Shown piece by piece: positions 43,446 through 55,492 of a stretch of DNA of 64,000 nucleotides. How positions within the stretch are numbered: position 1 is the first letter of the stretch; each line of letters starts with the position of its first letter. This DNA comes from Smallanthus sonchifolius (taxonomy: Eukaryota; Streptophyta; Magnoliopsida; Asterales; Asteraceae): contig CM042021.1 of the NCBI GenBank assembly GCA_023525975.1, positions 107,181,501 through 107,245,500 on the forward strand, read 5' to 3'. A program made the position numbers and the translations under genes. The notes beneath the pieces are model-generated. The model worked only from the letters and a program-made list of their open reading frames with translations, did not search any database and was not told the origin of the DNA.

Positions 43446-45890
43446 GAAGCATCACTATCGTACTCAAATTGTCGTGAAGGTATTTATTCAGACGAGACAC
43501 TAGGTATACGATCTTTACATTCATATTTCCATACCTATAACCCCTTTCTGATCTTTCTTTAAAACATACTCATCATGGTTTCACATTTCTCATCTTTAGT
43601 CTATTGCGCACCATCCTTACTTCGTATCATTGAAATGTCTTAGGGATTTGCATCCCCTTAGCATTTCCTGTATGTGATTCTTTCAAAATCATGTTCATAG
43701 GTTTCGTTATGAGTAGATGACATGTGTGGCGATACTCGATCATCCCTTTCCTTTCTAGTCTCATTGGGTACTTTATCGGCTTTTCAATTTCAGTAGTCTC
43801 CATGTTATTGATTATACTTAATCATTGTAGGGTGTTCATTTGAACAGTCTGGAGTCCTTGCTGGTATTCATGCCTTACTTCACATCATAGGACTGAACTT
43901 TCACATTCATCATGAACAACCAATCCTTAGGTTGGACCTAGTTCTTTTGGTCTTGCCTGCACACTCTAATTAACATCAAGGTTCCCGTCACTTGTTGTCA
44001 TTGGTATATTTATCTTCTCGTTTCAGTGGATATTCATAGCATTTTATCTGGGATTATCTTCTTCATGGAGAGATGCCATTCGTGTATGTACTCATATATT
44101 TCTTGGACGTATACTTGTGTGGTTACTTCCTGCTTACTTATGCATACTTCGATGTTTATTCACCATAGTGCGTTTTTGTTTAAAAATTGTTCTCTAAGCG
44201 TAGGTTCGTCTGACATATGTTGAACTCACCTCTCGTACTAACGTGAAAAGCTTGATCTGATGTAAATCTTCTCTAGAAGCTCTTTTATTGATTCATTAGT
44301 TCTTTCACTTCTAATGGAGCTAACCGGTAGGGTGCCTTCACAACGAATTGGGCTCATGGTGTCACATCAATCTGAACTCTATCTCCCGATCATGTGGCAT
44401 CCTAGGCAAGTCCACGAGGAACACCTCCAGAAAATCGTACACCACGGGCACATCTTTCAACTCGGTAACTCTTCTTTCCATTATCAACGACGTACGCCAA
44501 GTGAGCCCCGCACCTGCGCCTCGTAAAACTTTAATCCTTGGTCATCGAGATGACGTTAGGCACTATACATTCTTTGTCCCCAGAACCTGAATTAGACAAC
44601 CATCAGAAGTTTTGAGACGAATCATCTTTCTTTTACATATCATGTGGGCTTCGTTGGCAGGGAGCCAAACTTTTCTCAACACCATAACACGTCCTCCTTA
44701 GGCTATCAGAGATAACCTATTAGGAATTTCATGGCCCTCAATTCTTATCAAGCCGTCATCTATCACTTTCGTGGTTCTACCAACAGTAGTTTCTATAACA
44801 AAGGTTCGTGCTATAGTTCCATCACAACAATCACTGATGTTGATAATTGCACTCATTCTTTCTATTCAGCAATAGGTAACAATAATCCCTTCCTTGCCAT
44901 CCAAATATTGGCGGATCACAACTTCAGAAAGCTTTGTAATCATATCTACAAAAAATTCAGCATCTAGGTTGCCATTATCAGTCTCTCTAACAGCTATATT
45001 ACTTCCTCTTTCTCTGTCTCTCGGTTCTTCTTTCATTTCATTTCCAATTTCTTTCAAAGCTTCATTTAGGGCTGCTTAGCAAGGCGACTTCCAAGATTTA
45101 AGAGAGTTCTACATCTATAGTCACTCCAACTGCAGGCTCCAAGGTCAGCCTTCCATCATACTATGTATCGTGGTCGGTTATGTTGTGCCTTCTTTCATTC
45201 TCCCTGACTCAGCAGGATTTATATTCGTTGCATAAGTGTTTACTTCTGCATGTCAGTTGACCGGTGCTTTATCGTTATGACCCTTACGGTCCTCACTCTG
45301 CCTTCCTCATTCGTTCTTTCTTTATTCTTTACTTTGCTCGCACAAGGCAAGACCCCTCTGATTTAGATTGTACATGGCAAGACTCTTCTGAACATTTCTA
45401 TAAAATGTTGTAACTATACATTTACTCTCTCTTTCTCTTCTAGCCGGTAATATTTCTATCCCCTGAACAAGGAATACCCATATCCTCATGGTAGGTAATT
45501 ATTTAGAACAACTCGAGTAATATAAATTACTAATTACAAAGACCGGTATGAAATTACTAATTTACTTCACTACTCGGGTTCTAAACATTTCCTTTCAGAG
45601 TAACATTTCATTTCAGAGTAACAATTGCATTCAAGTTCAAAGTTTCTACATTAAGGCACATTTTGTCTACTTTTCTATTCTGAGGCATTTAGTGTCTATG
45701 TTCTAAGTTAGGACATGGGCTAGCTTCTATTCTAAGGCCTTTACTGTTTACTTTTTTTACGGTTTGCTATACTAAGGCCTTACTGTTATTCTCTCATGGC
45801 TTGGCTGCTCTGACTGACATCCCATTCTTCTGTCCCATTCTCAGTTTAAGTTCAAACATTTTGGCGAATGTCTGAATCTCTCAAACTATG
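43446..45890 (-). other. Non-coding interior of the second LARD-type element
   Basis: 2.4 kb with only short frames on both strands, none with a domain I recognise. Phrases such as CTTTGTAATGAACATTTCGG and CCATTCTTCTGTCCCATTCT give no hint of gag or pol. Possibly very diverged chromovirus sequence. Confidence 0.5.
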
Positions 45891-45902
45891 GCTCTGATAC
45901 CA
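45891..45902 (-). other. Primer-binding site of the second LARD-type element
   Basis: GCTCTGATACCA, the complement of TGGTATCAGAGC, three bases from the right LTR. Confidence 0.93.
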
Positions 45903-45905
45903 ACT

Positions 45906-48384
45906 TGAAAGGACCCAAACCAGGTACCTGTCGTAGTTAGCAAACATTGCATAAACATAGCTCTTAAACTTTGAATTAAACATTAAACATCAACATCGGA
46001 AGTTTTGTACGAAATTCAAAGTTAACAAAAACTTTAAACATAACATTGTTCATCATTCATAAATTAAAGATAACGGGGATGTCAGTCTTGTCAGCAGCAG
46101 CCATCCAGCCTTTTTCTCCTAAGCCCTTGCGGCTTCATATCTTATTCTTTCCTTTGATACCTGATGTGCATACTAAAATAGTCAGCTAACGCTGGTGAGT
46201 TCAAGTTTACATCTTTTAGCATAAAAACATTTCTTTCTCATGTCAATCATATAAAAACTCATTTAATGAAAAACATTCTTTATACTACTAAGTAAAATAT
46301 ATTACAATACAATATGTAAATTTATACTTAGTTATTCTTAGCTTTTTCTTAATAAGTCATACATTTATAGTCTACAATATGATTCTTTCTCTTTCTGGTG
46401 TCCAACAAGGACTTCTCGTGTCCATAAAGGACTTCTCAGCGAGTATTGTTCCCTAAGGCTTATCGTCCAAAAGCCGATACTCACAATTGTGTCCACAAGG
46501 GACTTCTCAGGTAACCGTCGTCACCGGGGTAACCGTCGTCACCCATTTCTACCAGTTGTACAACATCCTCGTTACAATGCCCTGCCGGGAATTGTTCCGA
46601 TTGTTCTCATGGTACGTCATGGTCTCGGTCCATGACGCAACATCGGCTTCGGGTAGAACTAGCCTCAAGGACCATAATACTACCTCAAGACTTGCTACTA
46701 TGCTTAAGGTGGCACTAGCCTCTAGGACTACGCTACTACCCCAAGTCTTTTCTTTTCTGGGTCTCATAATCTGACAGATTAGACAATGTATTTGACTTAT
46801 TTTTTTTCTCATTGTTTATAAAACATATTGTTAAATAAACCATTCTCTTCTCTTTGTTTATAAAACATATAGTTAAATAAACCATTATGTTCTCTTTGTT
46901 TATAAAACATATAGTTAAATAAATCATTCTCTTTTATTTGTTTATAAAACATTTAGTTATATAAACCATTCTCTTTCTTATCTTTCTGTCTTACAAAACG
47001 TTCGGTTATATAAATCGTATCTTTCTTTCTTACCAAAACGTTCGGTTATATAAAATTTACCTTTTTATTTTTCTTTCTTACAAAACATTCGGTTATATAA
47101 AACGTATATTTTATTCTTACAAAACGTTTGGTTACATGAACCGTTACTGTTCTTATCTTTCTTTCTTACAAAACGTCCATTTACATAAACCTTTATTGTT
47201 CTTATATTTCTTTACAAACGTTTAAGTAATAAAGTATATTTATTATAAACGTCTAATTCTTGAGTATGCACACCACACTAAAACAGTAAAAATAGGGATT
47301 TTTGAACTCACATGTATATCGACAACTATCCTGAATCGAGATGTATAAGCTAAAACTAGTGTTAAACGATCTGCACGAAAGTTAACACACGAATTTTATT
47401 ATTTAATGCAAGAGTCCGCTGAGTCATTAGAGTGTCAGTCGAGAGCATCAACAATTACCCTTGAGTGTCGGGTGGAAGAGTCGCCAGCCACACTTGAGTG
47501 TCGGTTAGGAGAGTCGCTTCGCACTCATAAGTGTCGGCTGAACTTGCGTTCAGGACTTGGTGTTGTGCTAGGGTTCTAAGTCTTGTTTGACAGTCGAACC
47601 AGAGAGTCGGCCCGGAGAGTCGACAGTCGACCTGGCACTTGCTGAAACTTGCGTTCCGGACTTTTACTCAACAATCACTAACCAGGGTTTAAGAAATATA
47701 CCTATCATCATCATCATAGAACCATCATTATCCTGTAATCATCATGCTCATCATAGAGCATCATCATCATCATTTCATCATCATTGTAAATCATTATCAT
47801 CATATTATTATGGAATTACCACCGTCTCCTACGGTAATGCGCATACAACCACTGTCAACGTGAAGCACACCACTACCAATTTCCTTCGTAACATGTTACA
47901 TGCGAGCCTAGCATCCATGTACGCGTCCGGAGCTATGGCAGAAGCCCTTACACCCCAACTACAGCTCCTCGTCCACTTCGAACTATCATCGCCGTCGCGA
48001 ACCTCTCTTAGATCCTTCACCGTTGCCGTGAGGTGCTATTCATCGTAGTTCCCGTGTGCTTGCAGCGGAACTGGTCTTCTTCATGTAAACCGAGCAAAGG
48101 TGATGCAAGATTGGCCGGATTAGGGTTTGGCGAGGGTGAAGGAGCCGGGATTGCAGGTCGGCGAGAGTGAGAAGAATGGGATTGGAAAAACGGGTGTGGC
48201 GGCTGAAATGGGTAAATAGGGTTCAGGTTTTAAATAAATTTTTCATTCTTACCCCCTTGTCTTTGGATAAATTACACTATCAGTCTTTTTAATGGATTAG
48301 ATGATGAAGTAAAATACCAAATTTTCAATCTCCGTTCAAAACAAAGTCTCGGGTTTTAAGTAAAAGAAATTTCGGGATGTTACA
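45906..48384 (-). repeat. 5' LTR (right) of the second LARD-type element
   Basis: 2479 bp. Outer parts match the left LTR; the middle (46569-47858) is unique and holds the 42-bp tandem repeats, AGAGTCG/GAGTGTCGG-rich sequence (47400-47660) and (CAT)n runs (47695-47790). Confidence 0.88.
46810..47220. repeat. 42-bp tandem repeat in the right LTR
   Basis: TTGTTTATAAAACATATAGT followed by TAAATAAACCATTCTCTTC recurs at 46814, 46856, 46898 and 46940, then in a diverged form CTTACAAAACGTTCGGTTAT-ATAAA to about 47220. Confidence 0.9.
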
Positions 48385-48387
48385 GTA

Positions 48388-49295
48388 GGGTTTGAACATA
48401 AGAGTAAATACCATAAAAAATAACACAGTCTCTATTTTTTCCTCACAAAAGTCTCTTAACAATTTTTTTTTTAAAAAAAAATTTACAAAAAAAATCAACA
48501 CTCTCTCTTTTTTTCTCTCAAAAATCCCTCAACAATTTTTTGCACATAAAAAACCAACATACTCTCTTTTTTTCTTACAAAAATCTCTCAACAAATTTTT
48601 GCACGTAAAAACCAACATACTTTCTTGTTTTTCTCACAAAAGTCTCTCGACATATTTACCCTAGAAAATGAATAGGCAAAAGCTAGTCAAGGGAAATCGA
48701 CTAACAGAGGCAAAAGCAAATCAAACGATTCGATTACAAACCGATTTGATTGTTTATGTGTTTTCACAGATTTTATAGGTATTTTTTACAAAATGGATTT
48801 AATTTGATTACAAATAATCTCTTTATATAATAAATTTATCAGTCGACTTCCTTTGCCTTACTACTGCTGATTCATTTGCTAGAGTAAATAATTTTTTTAA
48901 CGGCAACACCTAGATATTATAGGATAATTAGGTTACCCCGGGGCAACACCTAAAACATCCAGGACAACCACCACATGAGGAACCCCCCAACTGGGTAAAC
49001 CCCCTGACCTGACCACATACCCCTTTTTTGCTGTTGCCAGGATTCGAACCCAAGACCTCCACTATGGGAAATTTTGGGGCTACCATTGCACCAAATGGCC
49101 AACGGTAGTATGTCGAGAGATTTTTGTAAGAGAAACAAAAAATGTATATTGGTTTTTTATGTGTAAAAATTTGTTGAGCGACTTTTGTGAGGAAAATGAT
49201 TGTGTTGGTTTTTTATTTGTAAAAAATTGTTTAAGGACTTTTGTAAAAAAACAGAAAATATGTTGGTTTTTTATGCTATTTATCTTTGAACATAA
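48388..49295. mobile_element. Fold-back structure with repeated arms
   Basis: Left arm (48388-48660) starts TTTGAACATAAGAGTAAATA. Right arm (49105-49295) ends with its approximate complement. Both arms consist of about 58-bp units containing CTCACAAAAGTCTCTCAACA, ATTTTTGCACATAAAAAACC and AACATAC in opposite orientation. A SINE-like insertion lies between them. No coding sequence. The LTR element at 41004-48384 inserted right at the left edge. Confidence 0.7.
48892..49103 (-). mobile_element. tRNA-derived SINE, minus strand
   Basis: Read on the minus strand: TGGCCATTTGGTGCAATGGT, A-box-like at 49079-49093, then box B GGGTTCGAATCC at 49041-49052, as in RNA polymerase III promoters. A ~140-bp body and an A-rich end (poly-T 48892-48898) follow. 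The distance between boxes and the lack of cloverleaf pairing show it is not a functional tRNA. A target duplication is not clear. Confidence 0.75.
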
Positions 49296-49409
49296 TACAA
49301 AAATCAATTTCTAATTGTGTATTTACAGAACTTCTATTAGATTAACTTTTCAAGAAAATTAAAATAATACCCGATTGCCAGTTAAAAAGAAGTAATTTAA
49401 AGTATGTTA

Positions 49410-49529
49410 TTTTTTTTTTTGAAATGCAAATTTCTTTATTCCTGTGGAAGTGGGACTTAAAACAATAACTTTCTCAAACCTTGGTGTTCTTAGAGGATTT
49501 TTCTCTACCAATGGACCACCAAACCCATT
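49410..49529 (-). mobile_element. Short SINE with perfect 18-bp target duplication
   Basis: A 120-bp insert with poly-T at its left end (poly-A on the minus strand). It is flanked by GTAATTTAAAGTATGTTA at 49392-49409 and again at 49530-49547. On the minus strand it begins CAATGGGTTTGGTGGTCCAT-TGGTAGAG, an A-box-like start; a box B is weak. The flanking duplication proves retroposition by LINE-type machinery. Confidence 0.85.
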
Positions 49530-49547
49530 GTAATTTAAAGTATGTTA

Positions 49548-50215
49548 GTTGTATTTAATCCTTTTCAAAGTACCTTGCATTATTGTGGTGCACAATCGCT
49601 TTTATCAACAACTATTCATCCTTGTTTATGTGAATTTGAATCGACAAATTTTATATTAAAAAACGTTAACACGACTAATACGGCTATTAAATCCAAGCAT
49701 GATATATTTAACTAAACGTGTCATTTTTTTAAACACTAAAACATACATTTTTAATCAGATGCATATTTAATAAGTCGGTTACATGAGACAACACGTTTAA
49801 CATAATTAAATGTAACCAATTTAAGAACATGAATAACACGATTAAATATAAGTAGTTCAGTAACGCGAATGATACAATAAATTTAACACGATTATTGAAC
49901 CGACCCACTAAACACAATTAAGAAATAAGAAGACATAATTAACACTGTAAAACTACTTTATTTGGATAAGCGGGTCATAAACTATTTTGTCAACATATTA
50001 ACCTATTTAACATGATAAGGCAAACGTATTATGTATGTTAGAAACGGTTTAAGCTGGTTGGACTCGTTTAAACACGTTTTTAGTAACATACTTAATTCTC
50101 TGAAATAATAACATACCTTTTCGACTTTGATTCTCAAAAAAAACGATCCTGCTATTTTTTCTTATCTCAATGAGTAATTAAAGGATGATTATATATCATT
50201 TTCGGATAATTAAAT
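49548..50215. other. AT-rich spacer, no gene seen
   Basis: Contains AACACGATTAAATATAAGTA and similar ACACG-spaced phrases between 49670 and 50080 that look like an old dispersed repeat. No frame or RNA gene. Confidence 0.5.
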
Positions 50216-50617
50216 TGATGCAGGAGCATCCATGAATTTATATGCGGGTATTCGGCAAGTGGCATGAGTATTCGGTAGTAGGACCTTTTGATCTGGATAT
50301 TGCTCCATCCGGGTATTTTGGGGCCGATTCGGGTTCATATATGAGATGGAAGATTCGAGAAGGCATTGGATGACCTCAAGATTGTCACTATCTTTTATTT
50401 ATTTTGTTTATTTGAAATTTAAATTGTATATAGTTAGTTTCCTAAGTTTATCTAAATTGTATTATATATCATGAATTTAGGATGTTAGGTTATATTATAA
50501 TTAGTTTTTTTATTATTATTGAATATTGAAAAGCTTTAAGCTTTCGTTCATCGAATCCTTCGGTTGAAACCCATTGATTAAACTTGAGCCATTTGAACCA
50601 TGCCTATGCTTGCATCA
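50216..50617 (+). repeat. 5' LTR of a truncated Ty3-type element
   Basis: 402 bp, beginning TGATGCA and ending TGCATCA, a perfect 7-bp terminal inverted repeat. It is followed by a primer-binding site, and its family has a second, inverted copy at 22171-22495. Confidence 0.85.
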
Positions 50618-50619
50618 AG

Positions 50620-50631
50620 TGGTATCAGAGC
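50620..50631 (+). other. Primer-binding site
   Basis: TGGTATCAGAGC two bases after the LTR, complementary to initiator Met-tRNA. Confidence 0.93.
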
Positions 50632-50645
50632 TTTTTGGTTGTCAA

Positions 50646-50885
50646 ATGGCTTTGCATGGAAGAGAAGACCCTCTCGCTTATAGATTCACCGGACGGGTAA
50701 AAAACAGAGTTATTCACGACCCAAGTGCTCGTGGTGAAGGCCAACCTCCTATTCGCAGAACCGCCGACCGAGGAAGTGGAAGGGTTGGTCCTGATCAACA
50801 TGATTTGGAGGTCACACAACTCAAGCGACGAATCCGAGTTCTCAAGTTGCAACAAGAGAGTAAACGGCTTCGACAAAGGATATGA
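50646..50885 (+). pseudogene. gag: N-terminal gag fragment of a Ty3/gypsy-type element
   Basis: The first ATG after the primer-binding site opens MALHGREDPLAYRFTGRVKN and runs 79 codons to KRLRQRI and a stop. It is Arg-rich with a short helical, coiled-coil-like end (QLKRRIRVLKLQQESKRLRQ), as often seen at the start of plant Ty3 Gag proteins. Sequence to about 51120 continues with acidic phrases in other frames but is broken, and nothing of protease or RT follows. The LTR, primer site and distance support the assignment; the protein itself is only weakly recognisable. Confidence 0.55.
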
Positions 50886-52508
50886 TATCTTGAGTTGTAA
50901 AAGAGAGAGAGTGTGGAGGAAACTGAATCGGGAATCGTCGCTTAGGGCGACGGGAACAAGAGCAGGATAATCCTTCATGCCATTCATACCTACGATTCTA
51001 TAAACCACCTTATCTAGAGGGGGTATCGAAAGATAGACCTAAGTTTGATGAAAATGGGGACGAAGAGGAGTTAAGTGGAGGTTATGCGTTGGTTGCCAAG
51101 GCCTTGAACATGGACGTTGTTCAAGAGGGTAGAACATCGTATGACGTATAGGGTGTGTTGTCACAAGACGGTGGCACAAAGTCAGGAATGCGCGGGTATC
51201 CATAGGGTGACATCATGGGCGTGAGATGGGTAATTGGGCCGACCAAGAATTGGGTGTGACGGTTGGTCTGGGAGCTTTTAGTCCAGCGCGGGTTTGTAGC
51301 CGGTTTGGGCTTGGGCATGGCTGGTAAGAAGGGATGGAGGCTATATGGGGTTGCGAGTGCTTAACGGGTTTAGGCTACCAATATTGCCTCACTAGCATTG
51401 CCTTTATTGGGCTAAGTGTTGTTGAGCTAACATACATTCGGCTAGGAGATGAAGAAAGCTCAGTTTTTTATTTGGGCTTAAGGAGGAGCGGGTATCCATT
51501 AAAACAGATGGGTAAAGCGCAGGTCTTAAGAAACACGAGGGTAATCAAAGAGACATTCTCTTTTTCTCCTTGCCTTCCCATATTCCGGATAATTCTAAAA
51601 CCGGAGGCCTCCCCTTTGTTTCTCAAGTCCATCTCTCAAATGGGGGTTAGGGTTTTCGGGGAGTGATCCAAAGGCAGAAGAAACTCCTTCGGTTAAAGTA
51701 ACAAAGGCAGAGAAGGCGGTCGCCTTCCTTGGAAATGATCAGGTCACGGTGCACATGGTAGCCATGATGTCAGGGTTTTTCGATGGTCATGTGGTGTTCC
51801 TGTCAATGGCGATGGTCAAGGCATGCGGTTTCAGCGATGGTCCAGGAAGAGAGGCTTACTAAAGGTATTTCCTCTACACCTACTATACACCCCCATAAAA
51901 CCGGGTCACGCGATGTTTGGGTGATGTGTTACACCTTGCCGGGAGGGTCTGCACTATATGGGTTAGTTCACGTATCCGACATGGTGAGGTCATACTGGTC
52001 ACAGAGGCTAGGGTTTCAACCCGTTTCCCTCATGCAATCGTTGGGCAACCAGGTATTGTTTCGGCTAAGATCTGTACTATTCTTGTCGGTCGATGAGATG
52101 ATTGTCTCTCGGTTTCTGTTCTGGTGTCGAGACTGGTTTGGGTGTTACGAGAGTGGGTGTTGGGCCTGTAGCGGGTACCGTTTAGGGTTGCATGGTTCTT
52201 AACATGGGTGTGGAGTAATAGTCGGGTACATAATGCTACCAGGCCATTGGAATTTCAACAACACACACGTTGTTGGAACCCGGGGGGTTGATAGGACTGA
52301 TCGTGGGTAGTGTTCGGGTGATTCCGATAGGTTTCATGTCTCTCTTTGTGTGGCTTGGGGATTCTTGTCGGGTTAAGATGTGGGCGTTAGGAATCCATGT
52401 ACCGGTTTTTAGTTTTAAAACATATTTAATTAATCTTATTAATTAACAAATCAGATTTGCATAGCGGAAACATTTGTACATGTTAACGGTTCTAAACCGG
52501 AATCCCGT
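50886..52508. other. Unassigned GC-richer stretch
   Basis: 1.6 kb, clearly richer in G and C than its surroundings, with frames such as 51334-51666 and 51783-52202 that show no domain. Phrases like TTTCTCAAGTCCATCTCTCA and GGGGGTTAGGGTTTTCGG recall transcribed leader or LTR sequence. I cannot identify the element. 52390-52500 is AT-rich and resembles a copia leader. Confidence 0.35.
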
Positions 52509-55492
52509 TGTCACACCTCCAATTTCAACTAACGGAGTATTACCGTTTTCGGAAGTGACAAACCAGGATCTCAGACACTAGTTACATTGAACGACTCTAC
52601 ATGGGACTCAAAATGAAAATATCTTTTAAATCAGAGTATCAATGCGGAAGCGTAAAGAAAGTAAATGCGCAAAATACACGCGCCCAAAACCAAAGTCCAA
52701 AAGTCCAAACGTCCAAACCAAACAAAGTACATTAAAATAATTCAATCAACATAAATAGACACGAAGTAAAGCAGATGAATCCCATGCATGCCCTAACGTG
52801 CACCTGTGTCTTAGCTTAGCGTCCTAAGAAAACATGTAAGAAAAAGTGTCAACACAAGGTTGGTGAGTTCACAGGTTTCAAACAAATAAGTAAGCATTAC
52901 CAGATTTATGATCATTCAATATGTATCTATATGTAGCTAACCTATGTTCATGTTTTAGCTCAAGTGCTCGCAACCGAAACTGACTGTTTTTTTATTGCCT
53001 CCTGCCAGGTTCTATCAATACTGGCCATGTGAATAGGCTAACATTTCACCCATTCGATATCCGATCGAGTTAGCGCGACTAACGCGGGTAAGATTTGTCA
53101 AACCCAGTAGTACTACTAAACATTACCTCGCTAAGATCCATATTAACGGTTCGAAATAAGATGAGGATTTTCTGTGATAGCATGTTACACTTAGCTTTAA
53201 CATTGATAGCATATGAAATACAAAATCTAAAATCAGTTTAAGCATGTTTTCTCCCCCAAGTTAAAAGCAGTAAAAAGGGGCCGTGAAACTCACCTGCTTG
53301 GCGTTGAAGGTAGTTTCACACTAGAAGTAAATTGGAACCACGAGTGTAAGTCTCAAACGACTCACGAATGCCCTAAAATTATAAACACGTAAATTAGGGA
53401 TAAAGCTTGGGAATTGTGACAGCGACACGGAAAGAGGAACGTCCTAAGAAACGTTCTAATATTCAAGAGTAAACGAACGGGTCCACGGGGATATAAATTC
53501 CTTAATTTATTATTATGATATATATATATACGTTACGCGACGAATGACAAAAATAATAATAAATAAAATCGAGTGTTTTGTCATTCACAAAAATTAGGAA
53601 AATAATATAATTTAATATATTATTTTTAGATTCGAAAGAACATTCTAATTACTCGTTTGGGGTACAAAATAATAAATATATTATTTTTATGAACGTAGCA
53701 ATGCGAGTAAATAATATAACTAATTATATTATTATTTAGTTTCAGATGTTACACGAGGTTGTAAAACGATACGAAGTAATATATGTATATACATTATTAA
53801 ATAACACGAGTCACGGTTTGAAACTAAACGTATTATTTTATACAAATTTGTGGCTTAAAATAATATAAACATATTATTTTTACTTGGGGATAATAACAAT
53901 AAATTATTTATAAAAGTGGGTATAATATATAAAAATATGTTAATAATTCAAACCCGAGCCTACGGGTTGTTTTCCGGGTAAAAACACAATTGTATAATAT
54001 TATAATATTATAGGGTGTGATTTTTATTAATTAAATATTAACAGAAAAAATGTTTAAAAATGATTGTGGGAGCCCGGACTCGAACCCGGGTCTCTCCCAC
54101 ACACGCACACTGTCTTAACCAGTCCCGGCTATCGCAACAGATCTCGGATCGGAATTGTTTTAATCAAAGGCTTCCAGTGCACCCCCTTCCCATACATGCA
54201 ACCGATCGATCCCCAGCCCCAAAACCCTTGAATCTGGTCGCGATTTGCTACAAAGGCTAAAGGGTTTTGATAATCGAGTAAGAACGATTCTGTGGTTAAG
54301 TTTAATTGAAAAATCTTCGCGTTTGGGATGGTTTAATTACTCGATTAAGAACCGACAACCCTAGTTTAAACTAGGAATCAAATCAACTAAATTCTATATT
54401 AGAACTCGATGGAATCATGGGGCTATTACTAAACAGTAAATTCCGAATCGAACCCTGTGGTTTAATTTGATTAAAAATGGGTCTAGGGTCAAAAGCCCCA
54501 AATCGAATAAGAACGAACCCTAGATTACTGGATCGAGTTCAATTCGATATTGTTAGGTGAAATTGATAGGGGGTTTTTAATGTATTCGAGATTGCGAAAC
54601 TGTTGATGTAAGTTAATTTGGTTGAGATTGGATTTAGGGTCGAAACCCCCAAATCGTTTTACGAAGAACCCTAGGTTCTGGATTTTTACAAATTCAATGT
54701 TCAAATGTTAAATTAGCATAGGGGTTTTAATAAACAAGGGATTTCGAACATGACTGAGTGGTTTAATTTGATGGAGGTTGAGTTCCGGATCAAAAGCCCC
54801 AAAACGTTTTTATCACGAACCCTAGAATCGGGTTCTTGCTAATCTTGATGTTTTAAGCCCTAATTGATATAGGGCTTTCCATTAGAGAGTAAAAACGAAA
54901 GTGAAGGTGTAATCAATTACCGGAAACAAGTGTGAATCAACTGAGATCGACTAAAACGGGTTCCGTCTTCGGCTTGTTTGGTTTCCGGCGGCGTCTTCTG
55001 CTTCTCCGACCAATTTGGATTGTGCTAATGCTTCAGAGAGGATTACTGAGTGTGTGCAGCGTAACAATTCATGAATTGGTATACGGAAAATGGTGGATTT
55101 GATTGAATTTGATATGAAGTCGACGGTTACGAGATGCATTCGCATTATTAGCGTTAATTCGATTCAATACTCGAATTAAAAGTGTCATGATGATCGTGAC
55201 TAGTATTGAATTCGATTTCGGTTATGAATTTCAACAGGTATGATCGAGATTATGCGGATTTGAGTTGATTTGATTTCGGGTTTGACTTTTAAAAGTCAAC
55301 TGAACCCAAAACTCTTAATTTTGACTTGGAAAATTAATCAAATAGATTTAGGGTAATTATCTTTGTAGTTTTGAGTTGATATTATGACCGAATTAATCCT
55401 TGGGGTTAGATTTGATTAACGGGGTTAAGTTTTTAATAAGAAACTTAACGGAATTTACTAACTGAGTTAACCCGAAAAGTCGGGTTGTCACA
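52509..55492 (-). repeat. 3' LTR of the chromovirus
   Basis: 2984 bp, TGTCACACCTCC...CGGGTTGTCACA on the plus strand; the two ends are inverted versions of TGTGACA. An AT-rich middle (53500-54050) with ATATTATTTT runs is followed by AACCCTAG/GGGGTTTT-type repeats (54360-54860). No partner LTR in the window, so the left end rests on the terminal inverted repeat. Confidence 0.8.
54063..54135 (-). other. tRNA-like segment inside the chromovirus LTR
   Basis: On the minus strand GGGTTCGAGTCCGGGCTCCC contains a box B with T-arm pairing (CCCGG/CCGGG), and TGGTTAAGACA upstream resembles an A box. Spacing and the missing anticodon and acceptor stems argue against a working tRNA. Either a captured tRNA/SINE head or a chance polymerase III-like site. 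Confidence 0.45.

Larger units (their letters stand above)
41004..48384 (-). mobile_element. Second non-coding LTR retrotransposon (LARD-type), minus strand
   Basis: LTRs TGAAAG...GATGTTACA (plus strand) flank a 3.17-kb interior with primer-binding site and polypurine box but no gag or pol. The 5-bp target duplication gtagg is perfect (40999-41003 and 48385-48389). The box AAGAATTTCGTCCTCGAAATTC beside the left LTR is the Tekay-type chromovirus signature. The LTRs are 1733 and 2479 bp because their middles are unrelated, which is unusual for one element. The minus orientation follows from the primer-binding site at 45891-45902. Confidence 0.9.

Noticed and set aside
43235..43562. Two overlapping frames rich in FPKEPY and RRNLIVS residues
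   Set aside because: They are different phases of the 25-bp tandem repeat.
49030..49103. A functional tRNA gene
   Set aside because: Box A- and box B-like motifs are present, but no cloverleaf, acceptor stem or anticodon loop can be drawn and a SINE body follows.
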